Source: Acidaminobacter sp. (GTDB lineage Bacteria; Bacillota_A; Clostridia; Peptostreptococcales; Acidaminobacteraceae). From it: DNA of 52,455 bases. This document shows positions 32,562 to 40,680 of this stretch, one piece after another. Location: positions 1 to 52,455 of the forward strand of contig WXFH01000004.1 of assembly GCA_009881125.1 (NCBI GenBank). Direction: 5' to 3'. The notes beneath the pieces are model-generated. The model did not search any database. It was given only the letters and a program-made list of their open reading frames with translations, and was not told the origin of the DNA. Made by a program: the position numbers and the translations under genes. Each line of letters starts with the position of its first letter. Positions within the stretch are counted from its first letter, which is position 1.

Positions 32562-33910
32562 AAAACAAATTGATGGTTATTGATGACGAAGCGCTGATCT
32601 TGAAAACTATTCAATTTGCGTTTGAGGATCTTTATGAGGTTTGTGTGTATAAGACAGGATCTTCGGCTTTAAAAGCCTTAAAAGAGGAGCGGCCTGATCT
32701 GATACTCCTCGATCTGCGCATCAAAAATGAGAATGGCATTGAGGTGCTGCAAAATATCAAGCATTTGATGCCTGCAGTTGAAGTCATTATGATGACGGCA
32801 TTTGGGACAATTGAAACCACCATAGCAGCTATGAAGGCTGGAGCCTACCATTATATTCAGAAGCCTCTGCAAATTGAGGAAATGAGAAATCTCGTCAGTA
32901 AAGCTATGGAACTCATAGAAGCGAGGAAGACTCTTCAGGGCATGGACGGCAGCAAGGGCTACGCGTATGGATTGGTTGGACGCTCGAAAGCGATTGAGAC
33001 TATAATCAATTTTATTGAGCGGAGTGCCAGGACCAGCAGTAATGTCCTGATAACCGGAGAAAGCGGAACGGGGAAAGAGGTTGTGGCTAAGGCGGTGCAT
33101 GGGGCTGGGCGACAATCGGCAGGGCCTTTTATCCCTGTCAACAGCTCGGCGATCCCGGAGCACCTCATGGAGAGTGAGCTTTTTGGGCACGTCAAAGGCG
33201 CCTTTACCGGAGCGGCGGAGGATCGACCTGGATTAATCAGAATGGCGCATCAGGGAACCCTATTTTTTGATGAGATTGGAGAAATGGATCTGAAACTGCA
33301 GGCGAAACTGCTGAGGGCGATTCAGGAACGGGAATTCAGGCCGGTGGGCGGGAATCGGCTGGAGACCTTCGATGCGCGGTTTATTTTCGCGACAAATAGG
33401 GATCTGGCGAAGGAGGTTCGCGAAGGCAGGTTCAGGGAGGATTTGTATTACCGGATCAACGTTCTGCGAATTGAAATTCCACCCCTCAGAGACCGCAGGG
33501 ATGATATTCCGGGGCTTGTGAATTACATTATTCGTGGGTTGGCCTACAGAGATGGAATTCCTGCGAAAATGGTCAGTGCTGGCGCGATGCGCCTGATTGA
33601 AGCTCAGAGTTTCCCGGGGAATGTCAGGGAACTCCAGAACCTGGTGGAGCGCGTCATGATTTACAGTGACGGACCGATCATTGACGAAGAGGTAGTCCGG
33701 GGGTGTCTGGAGACTTCAGAGATTTTTTCCGATAGTGATATGACAGGAAGTATCCGAATTCCGGTCACCAGCACTTTGGAAGAGGCAGAGCGCGCGATTA
33801 TTTTTAAAGTGCTGCAGCATTTTGAAGGCAATAAGCGGCTGACGGCGGAGTCATTAGGGATCGCGGAGCGAACGCTGCGGTATAAGTTGAAAGAGTCGCT
33901 GGAGGAATAA
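32558..33910 (+). CDS. NtrC-family response regulator, sigma-54 dependent
   Basis: A 450-residue regulator with a receiver domain (residues 1-120; acidic pair Asp9/Asp10, phosphorylation site Asp52 in LILLDLRI, Lys102 in QKP), a sigma-54 AAA+ domain (Walker A GESGTGKE 167-174, GAFTGA 214-219, FFDEIGEM) and a Fis-type helix-turn-helix near 425-447 (TAESLGIAERTLRYKLKE). Its ATG overlaps the kinase stop codon by four bases. It should activate the -24/-12 promoter found 119 bases downstream in front of gltS. AAAGGGG precedes the start. Confidence 0.92.
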   Translation: MKNKLMVIDDEALILKTIQFAFEDLYEVCVYKTGSSALKALKEERPDLILLDLRIKNENGIEVLQNIKHLMPAVEVIMMTAFGTIETTIAAMKAGAYHYIQKPLQIEEMRNLVSKAMELIEARKTLQGMDGSKGYAYGLVGRSKAIETIINFIERSARTSSNVLITGESGTGKEVVAKAVHGAGRQSAGPFIPVNSSAIPEHLMESELFGHVKGAFTGAAEDRPGLIRMAHQGTLFFDEIGEMDLKLQAKLLRAIQEREFRPVGGNRLETFDARFIFATNRDLAKEVREGRFREDLYYRINVLRIEIPPLRDRRDDIPGLVNYIIRGLAYRDGIPAKMVSAGAMRLIEAQSFPGNVRELQNLVERVMIYSDGPIIDEEVVRGCLETSEIFSDSDMTGSIRIPVTSTLEEAERAIIFKVLQHFEGNKRLTAESLGIAERTLRYKLKESLEE

Positions 33911-33927
33911 AGTTCTTCTCTGTCGAG

Positions 33928-33974
33928 AACCGGCAAAATTATCCGAAAAGTGGGATAATTTTGCCGGTTTTTTT
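33928..33974 (+). terminator. Strong intrinsic terminator after the two-component genes
   Basis: ACCGGCAAAATTATCC (33929-33944) pairs perfectly with GGATAATTTTGCCGGT (33953-33968), followed by TTTTTT. It separates the constitutive regulator genes from the sigma-54-controlled transport operon. Confidence 0.95.
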
Positions 33975-34028
33975 GATGTGAGGCTTTTATTGTGGACAGG
34001 GATGCAGTGTTTTCAAGGGCCTACAAAG

Positions 34029-34045
34029 TTGGCATTGTTATTGCA
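34029..34045 (+). promoter_or_regulatory. Sigma-54 (-24/-12) promoter of gltS-ftcD
   Basis: TTGGCATTGTTATTGCA fits TGGCAC-N5-TTGCW with the GG and GC pairs 12 bases apart, 38 bases before the gltS start codon and right after the gene for a sigma-54 activator. I could not identify an upstream activator site with confidence. Confidence 0.85.
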
Positions 34046-34082
34046 ATATAGACTTACATCACAAAGGAGAAGGAGGATTTTA

Positions 34083-35312
34083 ATGAAATTTGAACTCATT
34101 GAAGGCGTCTCAACATTATCATTCGATCTGATCGGAACTCTGGCTCTGGCAATTATTCTTCTGATGATGGGTTATGCGATCCGTCAGCGCGTGTCGTTCC
34201 TCAACAAATTTTGCATTCCCGCACCAGTCATAGGTGGACTTATTTTTTCCGTTCTTGCGCTTGTTCTCAGACAAAGTGACTTGATTCAGTTCAAAATGGA
34301 TACTGTACTTCAATCCCCGTTAATGATTGCCTTCTTTACGACAGTTGGACTTGGCGGCAGTTTGGCACTTCTTAAAAAGGGCGGTATTGTATTAATTGTA
34401 TATTGGCTGTCCGCTGGCGTTCTGTCAATTTCACAAAACGTCATTGGTGTTGCAGTAGCCAAGCTTACAGGCATCAACCCTATACTGGGCATAATGTCTG
34501 GTGCGGTCTCCATGGCGGGTGGTCACGGTGGTGCTGCGGCATTCGGTGAAACGGCTGAATCGGTTATGGGGATAACTGGCTCACTGACAGTAGGTATGGC
34601 AGCTGCAACTTTTGGTCTGATTTCCGGAAGTCTTCTGGGTGGGCCGGTTGCAAGATTTTTGATTCTAAAGCATGATCTTAAACCGACTTTTGCAAAGTAT
34701 GGCACGGTAGACGAGGCACTTGGCACAAGCGACAGCACGGAGATCAACTACCACAGTGTCATGTACCATCTTGCTATCCTGACAGTGGTTATGGTTATAG
34801 GTTCAGTTGCCAGCCGCTTCTTGTCTTCCATGATGGGTGATCTGATCCTGCCAGGTTATGTTGGTGCCATGTTCGTCGCAGTTATATTAAGAAACCTCAA
34901 TGACAAAATCAAACTTTTTAAATTCAACTTCAAAATTATCGATTTATTTGGAGACGTATCACTCGGAATCTTTCTGTCCATGGCGCTGATGTCCTTGAAA
35001 CTTTGGGAGTTGGCAGGTCTTGCAGGTCCAATGTTCATCATTCTTGCTGCACAAGTCGTGTTTATTGTACTTTTCGCTGTCTTTATTGTCTTCAGACTTG
35101 TTGGCAAAGACTTTGACGCTGCTATCATGGTTTCCGGCATGCTTGGCCACGGTCTCGGCGCGACACCTAACGCAATTGCAAACATGGGTTCAGTCACAGA
35201 AAAATATGGTCCTTCTTCTAAGGCATTTCTCATTGTGCCGTTGGTAGGTGCATTCCTGGTCGATATTATTCACATTCCAAACATAGTCTGGTTTATGAAC
35301 TTCTTTAAATAG
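34083..35312 (+). CDS. gltS: Sodium/glutamate symporter GltS
   Basis: A 409-residue membrane protein with about 10-11 helices. The two reentrant-loop motifs of the ESS family are present: SMAGGHGGAAAFGETAES (about residue 140) and GMLGHGLGATPNAIANMGS (about 355). GltS imports glutamate with Na+. ATG 34083 has AGGAGGATTTTA upstream; an in-frame extension to 33978 would cross the sigma-54 promoter and is rejected. It leads an operon with glutamate formimidoyltransferase, 57 bases further on. Expression should need the NtrC-type regulator. Confidence 0.93.
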   Translation: MKFELIEGVSTLSFDLIGTLALAIILLMMGYAIRQRVSFLNKFCIPAPVIGGLIFSVLALVLRQSDLIQFKMDTVLQSPLMIAFFTTVGLGGSLALLKKGGIVLIVYWLSAGVLSISQNVIGVAVAKLTGINPILGIMSGAVSMAGGHGGAAAFGETAESVMGITGSLTVGMAAATFGLISGSLLGGPVARFLILKHDLKPTFAKYGTVDEALGTSDSTEINYHSVMYHLAILTVVMVIGSVASRFLSSMMGDLILPGYVGAMFVAVILRNLNDKIKLFKFNFKIIDLFGDVSLGIFLSMALMSLKLWELAGLAGPMFIILAAQVVFIVLFAVFIVFRLVGKDFDAAIMVSGMLGHGLGATPNAIANMGSVTEKYGPSSKAFLIVPLVGAFLVDIIHIPNIVWFMNFFK

Positions 35313-35369
35313 ACATCTTCAAGGTCAAATGAAGGCTTATCGAATATAATTCATCGGAGGGGTAACTGA

Positions 35370-36242
35370 ATGAAAGTATTATTGGCAGAGGTCAATGTCA
35401 GTGAAGGCAGAGACTTAGAAAAAATCGCGCAAATCAAAGAAGCTTTAATTTCAAACGCTTCGGTTCGCATACTTGAAGTTAATTCGGACAAGGATCACAA
35501 TAGGACTGTTTTCACCTATAGTGGTGAGCCAGCAGAAGTCCTGGAGGGGACAAAGCGTTTGACGCAAAAGGCGGTAGAACTGATCGACATGACAGTGCAT
35601 ACCGGTGCTCATCCTAGAATGGGCGCAGTGGATGTCGTTCCGTTTATTCCAGCCAGAAATGTCAGCCAGGAAGAGGCTCTCGAAGTGGCGAAAGCTTTTG
35701 GCAAATTCTTGGGTGGAATAGGTGTACCGGTCTATTACTACGAGGATGCGGCGACGCGTCCGGAGAGAAAGAGCCTGGTGGACATTCGCAAGGGTGAATA
35801 TGAGTCCTTCAAAGAAAAAATGACGAAAGAAGAATGGAGACCGGACGAGGGGCCGTTTGAATTTGTTCCGAAAAGCGGCGCAACGGTGACGGGCGTCAGA
35901 TTCCCACTCATAGCCTTTAACGTCAACCTGCGCACGGACGACCTCGCGGCTGGAAAACAGATTGTTAAAGCTGTTCGCGCGGCGACTGGCGGCTATCAGA
36001 ACGTCAGAGCAATCGCACTTGAGATCCCGGACAAGAAGATGGTTCAGATTTCCATGAATCTGACACAATACCAGAAAACGCCAATTCACAGAGTCTTCGA
36101 GACAATTAAGTCAGAGGCGGATAGCCGAGGCATTCTCATTGCAGATACGGAGTTGGTCGGACCGGTTCCTGTCATGGCACTTGAAGATCTGATGAAGTTT
36201 TATGTCAGGTGCTATGGCTTTAATATGGAGCAGCTGTATTAA
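35370..36242 (+). CDS. ftcD: Glutamate formimidoyltransferase
   Basis: A 290-residue single-domain formiminotransferase: EVNVSEGRD, EVNSDKDHNRTVFTYSG, VHTGAHPRMGAVDVVPFIP, GIGVPVYYYEDAATRPERK, GATVTGVRFPLIAFNVNL and TQYQKTPIHRVFE are family blocks. It transfers the formimidoyl group between formimidoylglutamate and tetrahydrofolate, the last step of histidine degradation and an entry into C1 metabolism. There is no cyclodeaminase domain, so fchA must lie elsewhere. CGGAGGGG precedes the ATG. Cotranscription with gltS ties it to glutamate handling; the family also includes proteins of other function, but the fit is good. Confidence 0.9.
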   Translation: MKVLLAEVNVSEGRDLEKIAQIKEALISNASVRILEVNSDKDHNRTVFTYSGEPAEVLEGTKRLTQKAVELIDMTVHTGAHPRMGAVDVVPFIPARNVSQEEALEVAKAFGKFLGGIGVPVYYYEDAATRPERKSLVDIRKGEYESFKEKMTKEEWRPDEGPFEFVPKSGATVTGVRFPLIAFNVNLRTDDLAAGKQIVKAVRAATGGYQNVRAIALEIPDKKMVQISMNLTQYQKTPIHRVFETIKSEADSRGILIADTELVGPVPVMALEDLMKFYVRCYGFNMEQLY

Positions 36243-36270
36243 TCAGTTGTATTAAGTGGATTTCAAGGTG

Positions 36271-36317
36271 AAGAGCCAAGACCATATAACAGAAATGGTC
36301 TTGGCTCTTTTGTTTTT
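36271..36317 (+). terminator. Type 1 hairpin terminator after ftcD (motif lost)
   Basis: AAGAGCCAAGACCAT (36271-36285) pairs with ATGGTCTTGGCTCTT (36295-36309), followed by TTGTTTTT. The loop is ATAACAGAA, so this copy has no CGGC. Confidence 0.85.
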
Positions 36318-36320
36318 GGA

Positions 36321-36430
36321 GTAATATTACAGAAATATTACAAAGCTCTGGCACCAAATTGAATTGAGTGTCAGTCACCAACTCAGAAGTTGTCCGCGTC
36401 ACCAACTCAAAACCCGTCCGCGTCCCCAAC
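36321..36430. repeat. GTCCGCGTCACCAA-type repeat, 110 bases with extra terminal unit
   Basis: Matches 30308-30390 block for block and adds a second copy of the final unit (GTCCGCGTCACCAACTCAAAAC then GTCCGCGTCCCCAAC). It lies between ftcD and the IclR gene. Confidence 0.75.
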
Positions 36431-36519
36431 CTTTTCTCCCCGACACCTTCCATTGCCCTCCATCCCAAACTGCGGTATAATAAACTGAAACATCATATCA
36501 CTTCCTTTGGGAGGACGCC

Positions 36520-37284
36520 ATGGACAACAGCAGCAACAGCATCGTCATGATTGAGCGCGCGTTTGACATCTTAAAATATATCTTTGAGCACGAAAAGCAC
36601 GTTGGTGTCTCTCAGATCTCAAGAGACCTGGAGCTCCCCAAAGCCAACGCTTACAGGATTCTGAGCACCCTGCACCAGGTAGGCGCGGTGGAAAAGTATG
36701 ATGACGAGAAGTATTCCCTCGGGAGGCTTCTGGTCCAGCTTGGAAACAAGGCCCGCAAGAACTTTGATCTCAACCAGATCGCGTCGCCAGTGCTGTCGAA
36801 ATTGTCGGCTGAGGTAGGGGAGTCGGTCAACCTTGGCATTAAGTACGGGGACAATATTCTCAACATGCTCGGTTATGAAGGGGAGTCTTCAACACTTGTG
36901 TCGAAGCTGGTGCCCATATCGCCGCTTTACTGCTCCTCCATGGGCAAGCTGTATCTGGCGCACATGGCGGACCCTCAGCTGGAAGCCTATTTTACGACGC
37001 TCGACGCGACCATTGAGACCATCCACACAAAGAAGACGCTTAAAGATTTCCTCGCCCTTCGTGAAGGCATATTGAAGGAAAACATCGCTTACGACCTTGA
37101 GGAATACGAGTACGGCTTGGCTTGCATCGCTGCTCCCATATTCAATAGCAAGGACAATATCATAGCGGCAATCAGCATTTCCGGTCCCTACAGCAGGCTG
37201 AAATATAAGGGGATGGATACTTTGAAAGCCAAGATCAGCAGTGCCTCCAAGGTTTTAACGGAAATGACAAAGTACCTGGAATGA
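36520..37284 (+). CDS. IclR-family transcriptional regulator
   Basis: A 254-residue regulator with an N-terminal winged helix (about residues 8-65: AFDILKYIFEHEKHVGVSQI, LELPKANAYRILSTLHQVGA) and the IclR effector domain (about 75-250: LVPISPLYCSSMGKLYLAHM, YGLACIAAPIFNSKDNIIAA). GGGAGGACGCC precedes the ATG. Downstream lie a YjiH-type carrier and an aminotransferase that share the operator TGAAACGACGTTTCA, so it very likely controls both. The ligand is probably the transported amino or keto acid (inference). Confidence 0.9.
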   Translation: MDNSSNSIVMIERAFDILKYIFEHEKHVGVSQISRDLELPKANAYRILSTLHQVGAVEKYDDEKYSLGRLLVQLGNKARKNFDLNQIASPVLSKLSAEVGESVNLGIKYGDNILNMLGYEGESSTLVSKLVPISPLYCSSMGKLYLAHMADPQLEAYFTTLDATIETIHTKKTLKDFLALREGILKENIAYDLEEYEYGLACIAAPIFNSKDNIIAAISISGPYSRLKYKGMDTLKAKISSASKVLTEMTKYLE

Positions 37285-37309
37285 CAGTTAAAGCCAGAGA
37301 CAATACAAG

Positions 37310-37347
37310 TCCATTTGCGTCAACACGCAAGTGGATTTTTTCTTTTG
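37310..37347 (+). terminator. Intrinsic terminator after the IclR gene
   Basis: TCCATTTGCGT (37310-37320) pairs with ACGCAAGTGGA (37325-37335; one G-U) over a CAAC loop, followed by TTTTTTCTTTT. A lone GCCGATGGTC follows at 37361-37370 without an inverted partner. Confidence 0.9.
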
Positions 37348-37490
37348 AAGCAGTGATTTAGCCGATGGTCCCAGCAGCACTCGACCACGTGCCAATGTAC
37401 TTGATCTTGCAAGAGTAAAAGACGTGTTCAAAATAGACAGACTATTTTATAAAAACACTTTACTAAGATAGATTTTAATGGTATCTTCAT

Positions 37491-37507
37491 TATGAAACGA
37501 CGTTTCA
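37491..37507 (+). promoter_or_regulatory. IclR operator overlapping the yjiH -10 box
   Basis: TGAAACGACGTTTCA (37493-37507) is a near-perfect palindrome and is repeated exactly at 39021-39035. TATGAA (37491-37496), a plausible -10 hexamer, overlaps it; the -35 (TAGATT, 37469-37474) is weak. Confidence 0.8.
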
Positions 37508-37528
37508 ACATAATAAGGAGGTCGCATT

Positions 37529-38911
37529 ATGGAAAATGAAAACGTGTCCATAAACACTAACAAAGTACCAATCACTTATTCTACGTCCTTATTCCTAAAG
37601 TTTCTGATTCCATCGATTATTGGTCTGATTCTCTTCGTCATCCCGCTGCCTTATGGCGACAACTTCACCATTGGAGTCGGCGTCATGGCGGACTGGTTCA
37701 AAGGCAACTGGGGCCAATACCTCCCGGGATTCATGACGCTTGTCGTCGCAGTCTCTGCGGTCCTGACAGTCCTAGCGCTGGCTCTCAAACCTGCATTTGT
37801 CACAGAAAATGAATTTTGGCGAAAGCTCCTTATGCCGACGCGTTTCTGGACAATCTCCAGGATCCTTGGCGCCATCTTTGTTGTACTTACATATTATGAA
37901 ATTGGTCCGGTTGCCATCACTTCCAGAGCTACCGGCGGTACCATTCTCTTCGATCTGATGCCAACCCTGGCAACCTGGTTCTTCTTCTCAGGATTTCTGT
38001 TACCGCTGTTGATGGATTTTGGCAGCATGGACTACTTTGGAACCTTGATCAGAAAATTCATGAGACCGCTGTTCCTTGTCCCCGGCCGCTCGGCTATTGA
38101 TGCAGTCGCATCCTGGATTGGCAGCGGCCCGGTTGGCGTCGTCATCACAAACAAGCAATACCAAGCCGGCTACTATACCACCAAGGAAGCCTCCATTATT
38201 GCTGTCTGCTTCTCGCTGGTATCCCTGCCGTTCGCGGTAGTTGTCGCGGATTTTCTCAAGCTTTCTCACGTCTTCCTGCAGTTTTACGGCGCGATCTGCG
38301 CAGCATCCCTGGTGGCGGCGCTTATTCTGCCAAGAATCTACCCACTGCGTTCTAAAAAATCCGACTATCATCCGACTTCAACCAGCAGAATCCAGGAAGA
38401 AGTGCCTGAGGGCAGAACGCTGCATCAATACGCTATTGAGCAGGGAATCATGCGGGCCAAAGCAGCCAGAGCGCCGCATTACCTGGCTGCAGACGGCATC
38501 CGCACGGTGGTTGACGTCTACGTTGGCCTGATGCCTCTCGTTATGGCATGGGGTACCATTGCTTTGATCGTGACGGAGTACACTCCAATCTTTACCTGGG
38601 CGTCTTATCCTTTCATCCTGATTCTTCAGGCCCTCAACGTTCCTGGCGCGGTCGAGGCGGCACCTGCGCTTGTCGTCGGTTTTGCGGACATGTTCCTGCC
38701 GGCGATCCTTGTCGCCAACCTGGAGTTTGAAGTCACCCGCTTCATTATAGGCGCGATCTCCTTCACACAGCTCATATACATGACGGAGACCGGCGCGGTC
38801 ATTCTTCGCTCCGATATTCCGCTTTCTTTCAAGGAACTTGTGGTCATTTTCCTCGAAAGAACTCTGATCACTTTGCCGGTTGTCGTCTTCATCGCTAACC
38901 TCGTCTATTAG
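37529..38911 (+). CDS. YjiH family (nucleoside-transporter gate domain) membrane protein
   Basis: A 460-residue protein with about 10 helices. The LKFLIPSIIGLILFVIPLPY start, VASWIGSGPVGVVITNKQYQ and ISFTQLIYMTETGAVILRSD are typical of the YjiH/gate-domain family, whose members are carriers of unknown substrate. AATAAGGAGGTCGCATT precedes the ATG. It shares its operator with the aminotransferase 141 bases downstream, which points to transport of an amino acid or its keto acid (inference). The N-terminal 15 residues are hydrophilic and cytoplasmic. Confidence 0.85.
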   Translation: MENENVSINTNKVPITYSTSLFLKFLIPSIIGLILFVIPLPYGDNFTIGVGVMADWFKGNWGQYLPGFMTLVVAVSAVLTVLALALKPAFVTENEFWRKLLMPTRFWTISRILGAIFVVLTYYEIGPVAITSRATGGTILFDLMPTLATWFFFSGFLLPLLMDFGSMDYFGTLIRKFMRPLFLVPGRSAIDAVASWIGSGPVGVVITNKQYQAGYYTTKEASIIAVCFSLVSLPFAVVVADFLKLSHVFLQFYGAICAASLVAALILPRIYPLRSKKSDYHPTSTSRIQEEVPEGRTLHQYAIEQGIMRAKAARAPHYLAADGIRTVVDVYVGLMPLVMAWGTIALIVTEYTPIFTWASYPFILILQALNVPGAVEAAPALVVGFADMFLPAILVANLEFEVTRFIIGAISFTQLIYMTETGAVILRSDIPLSFKELVVIFLERTLITLPVVVFIANLVY

Positions 38912-38980
38912 TCAAATCGTTGGTCGGGCGCTTTAGCGCCAGAGCCGGTCTGCACCCAGAATGCAAAATGCAAAATTGAA

Positions 38981-39007
38981 AATCAGGTGGCAACACTTGA
39001 TTTTTTT
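38981..39007 (+). terminator. Intrinsic terminator after the YjiH gene
   Basis: AATCAGGTG (38981-38989) pairs with CACTTGATT (38994-39002; one G-U) over a GCAA tetraloop, followed by a T run to 39007. A small GGCGC/GCGCC hairpin lies at 38927-38940. Confidence 0.8.
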
Positions 39008-39035
39008 AAACAATGTGATATGAAACGACGTTTCA
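38997..39035 (+). promoter_or_regulatory. Promoter and IclR operator of the aminotransferase gene
   Basis: TTGATT (38997-39002), 16-base spacer and TATGAA (39019-39024) with an upstream TG form a sigma-A promoter; the palindrome TGAAACGACGTTTCA (39021-39035) overlaps the -10, exactly as upstream of the YjiH gene. Confidence 0.8.
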
Positions 39036-39051
39036 GAATGGAGGTATAGCT

Positions 39052-40254
39052 ATGAAGCATCGATTTATTTCAAAGAGGTACTGGAACAGCATTGCTACGG
39101 CAATGGGAGAGAGCAGCAGCCATTTGGCAGAATATGACGACGTCATCAACTTCAGCCTCGGGGATCCGGATATCACAACGGATGAAAGGGTCATCAAAGC
39201 CGCTTTTGAAGATGCCTTGAACGGGCATACCCACTATACGGATTTTTTTGGCGACCGAGAGCTCAGACGCGAGATTTGCAGCTACTTCTTAGATGAATAT
39301 CAGTTTCCGGTTAAAATTGAAGAGTGCATGATCACCACCAGTGGCTGTCATGCCATGTGGCTTGCACTGGAGGCCATTTTGGATGATGGTGATGAAGTCA
39401 TTATCCATGAACCGTATTTTACCCCGTATCCTCAGCAGATCCGTCTGGCGCGTGGCATTCCTGTCGTACTTGAGACTTATGAGAATGAGAATTTCCAGGT
39501 AGATCCGGAAAGACTTCGGGCGCTTATTACCAACCGAACAAAGGCCATTGTCATCAATACGCCCAATAATCCGACCGGCACTTGCTTCAGCAGCGAGACC
39601 ATGACTGCGATTGCGGAGATCGCAATGGCCCACGATCTGCTGATTATTGCGGATGATATCTATACCAAGTTCAGCTATGAGGCGCCATTTATCCCTATGG
39701 CGACCCTTGAGGGCATGAGGGAGCGAACCATAACCATCGGCAGCTTCTCTAAGGATTATGCCATGACGGGCTGGCGGATTGGCTACGTAATTGCGCCGGA
39801 TTATATTGTGCAGACCATCAAGGACATCAATGAGAACAACGTGTTCACGGCGCCCTCTGTGTCTCAGCGCGCGGCGCTGCACGCCCTCAGGCTTCGGGAA
39901 TCCATACAGCCGCCTATGATCGCGGAATACCAAAAGCGCATCCGCTATGCCTACGAGCGGATCTGTCAAATTCCAGGCATGTCGGTCCTGCCGCCTCGGG
40001 GAAGCCTGTACCTGTTTGTAAATATCAAGGCGACAGGGCTGTCTTCCGAAGAAGTGGCCCAGCGAATTCTGGAGGAGGCTCATGTGCTTGTCCTTCCGGG
40101 GAATGCATTTGGCGGCTGCGGAGAAGGATACGTCAGACTAGCTATGACCGTCAGCGTTGAGTGGACGAAAGAAGCGTTTGACCGGATTGAGGCGATGCCG
40201 CTTTTTCAAGGCCTTGGAGCTGAGGACAGTCTTTGGCAGGAATCAAGCGTTTGA
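39052..40254 (+). CDS. PLP-dependent aminotransferase, class I/II
   Basis: A 400-residue fold-I enzyme. VINFSLGDPDITTDERVIKA, TTSGCHAMWLALEAILDDGD, NTPNNPTGTCFSSETM, ADDIYTKFSYE and GSFSKDYAMTGWRIGYV (PLP lysine near residue 233) are diagnostic of aspartate/alanine-type aminotransferases. GGAGGTATAGCT precedes the ATG. It should transfer the amino group of an amino acid to 2-oxoglutarate or pyruvate. Control by the IclR operator links it to the YjiH carrier. The substrate cannot be deduced. Confidence 0.9.
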   Translation: MKHRFISKRYWNSIATAMGESSSHLAEYDDVINFSLGDPDITTDERVIKAAFEDALNGHTHYTDFFGDRELRREICSYFLDEYQFPVKIEECMITTSGCHAMWLALEAILDDGDEVIIHEPYFTPYPQQIRLARGIPVVLETYENENFQVDPERLRALITNRTKAIVINTPNNPTGTCFSSETMTAIAEIAMAHDLLIIADDIYTKFSYEAPFIPMATLEGMRERTITIGSFSKDYAMTGWRIGYVIAPDYIVQTIKDINENNVFTAPSVSQRAALHALRLRESIQPPMIAEYQKRIRYAYERICQIPGMSVLPPRGSLYLFVNIKATGLSSEEVAQRILEEAHVLVLPGNAFGGCGEGYVRLAMTVSVEWTKEAFDRIEAMPLFQGLGAEDSLWQESSV

Positions 40255-40297
40255 AAAATGAGTGACTCAGGACGAGGGTGATAAGAAACTCGTGATT

Positions 40298-40346
40298 TTA
40301 GCCGATAGTCGTTTGATATTTCGACCATCGGCTGAAGTCTTTTTTG
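40298..40346 (+). terminator. Type 2 hairpin terminator after the aminotransferase
   Basis: TTAGCCGATAGTCG (40298-40311) pairs with CGACCATCGGCTGAA (40322-40336) with one mismatch, followed by GTCTTTTTT. The motif is intact in the right arm only. Confidence 0.8.
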
Positions 40347-40402
40347 GGCATTGGGTGAATGTGAATGAGACCTCCAAGCCTACGAAATGTTGCATTTGTG
40401 TT

Positions 40403-40467
40403 ACCGTTCGCGTCCCCAAGTTGAAAGTTGTCCGCGTCACCAAAGTGAAAGTTGTCCGCGTCACCAA
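40403..40467. repeat. Three tandem GTCCGCGTCACCAA units
   Basis: Units of about 25 bases (GTTGTCCGCGTCACCAAAGT and related) are repeated three times, the first degenerate (GTTCGCGTCCCCAAG). They match the ends of the elements at 15393, 30308 and 36321. Confidence 0.75.
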
Positions 40468-40480
40468 TATTCAAATTCGC

Positions 40481-40535
40481 AAAAAATAAAAACGGCTGAC
40501 CTCCAAAGGAGATCAGCCACGCTGGGCAAGCGTTC
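40481..40535 (-). ncRNA. Candidate small RNA with own promoter and terminator
   Basis: On the minus strand a promoter TTGCAT (plus 40563-40568), 16-base spacer and TATACT with upstream TG (plus 40541-40546) is followed within about 25 bases by a hairpin (plus 40494-40518, 11 bp, one mismatch, AAA/TTT loop) and a T-run (plus 40481-40492). The predicted transcript is about 55 nucleotides. No minus-strand gene exists that this terminator could serve. The hairpin displays CTCC and GGAG. It resembles the antitoxin side of small type I toxin-antitoxin loci, but no toxin ORF is seen. Inferred, not proven. Confidence 0.4.
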
Positions 40536-40649
40536 AACTTAGTATAGCACAAGCGACGTGAGATGCAAGGTTTTTATTTTAATTGACAAAAAAATGACGT
40601 TTTTTATGCTTTTGCCGATGGTTTCAATTCCCACGCATCGCGAAGAAAA

Positions 40650-40680
40650 GTGAAACTTGGTGTCTGACACCCAGTTTCAC
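40650..40680. repeat. TGTCWGACA palindrome
   Basis: GTGAAACTTGGTGTCTGACA followed by CCCAGTTTCAC, nearly symmetric; same family as the copies at 22.9 and 27.3 kb. Confidence 0.75.

Noticed and set aside
38981..39007. GGTGGCAAC before a T-run, resembling the T-box antiterminator sequence
   Set aside because: The leader is far too short for a T-box, there is no stem I or specifier loop, and the sequence is explained by a simple hairpin terminator followed by the aminotransferase promoter.
40262..40489. Open frame of 75 codons after the aminotransferase
   Set aside because: It runs through a terminator hairpin and three tandem intergenic repeats that occur elsewhere as non-coding DNA, so I do not call it a gene.
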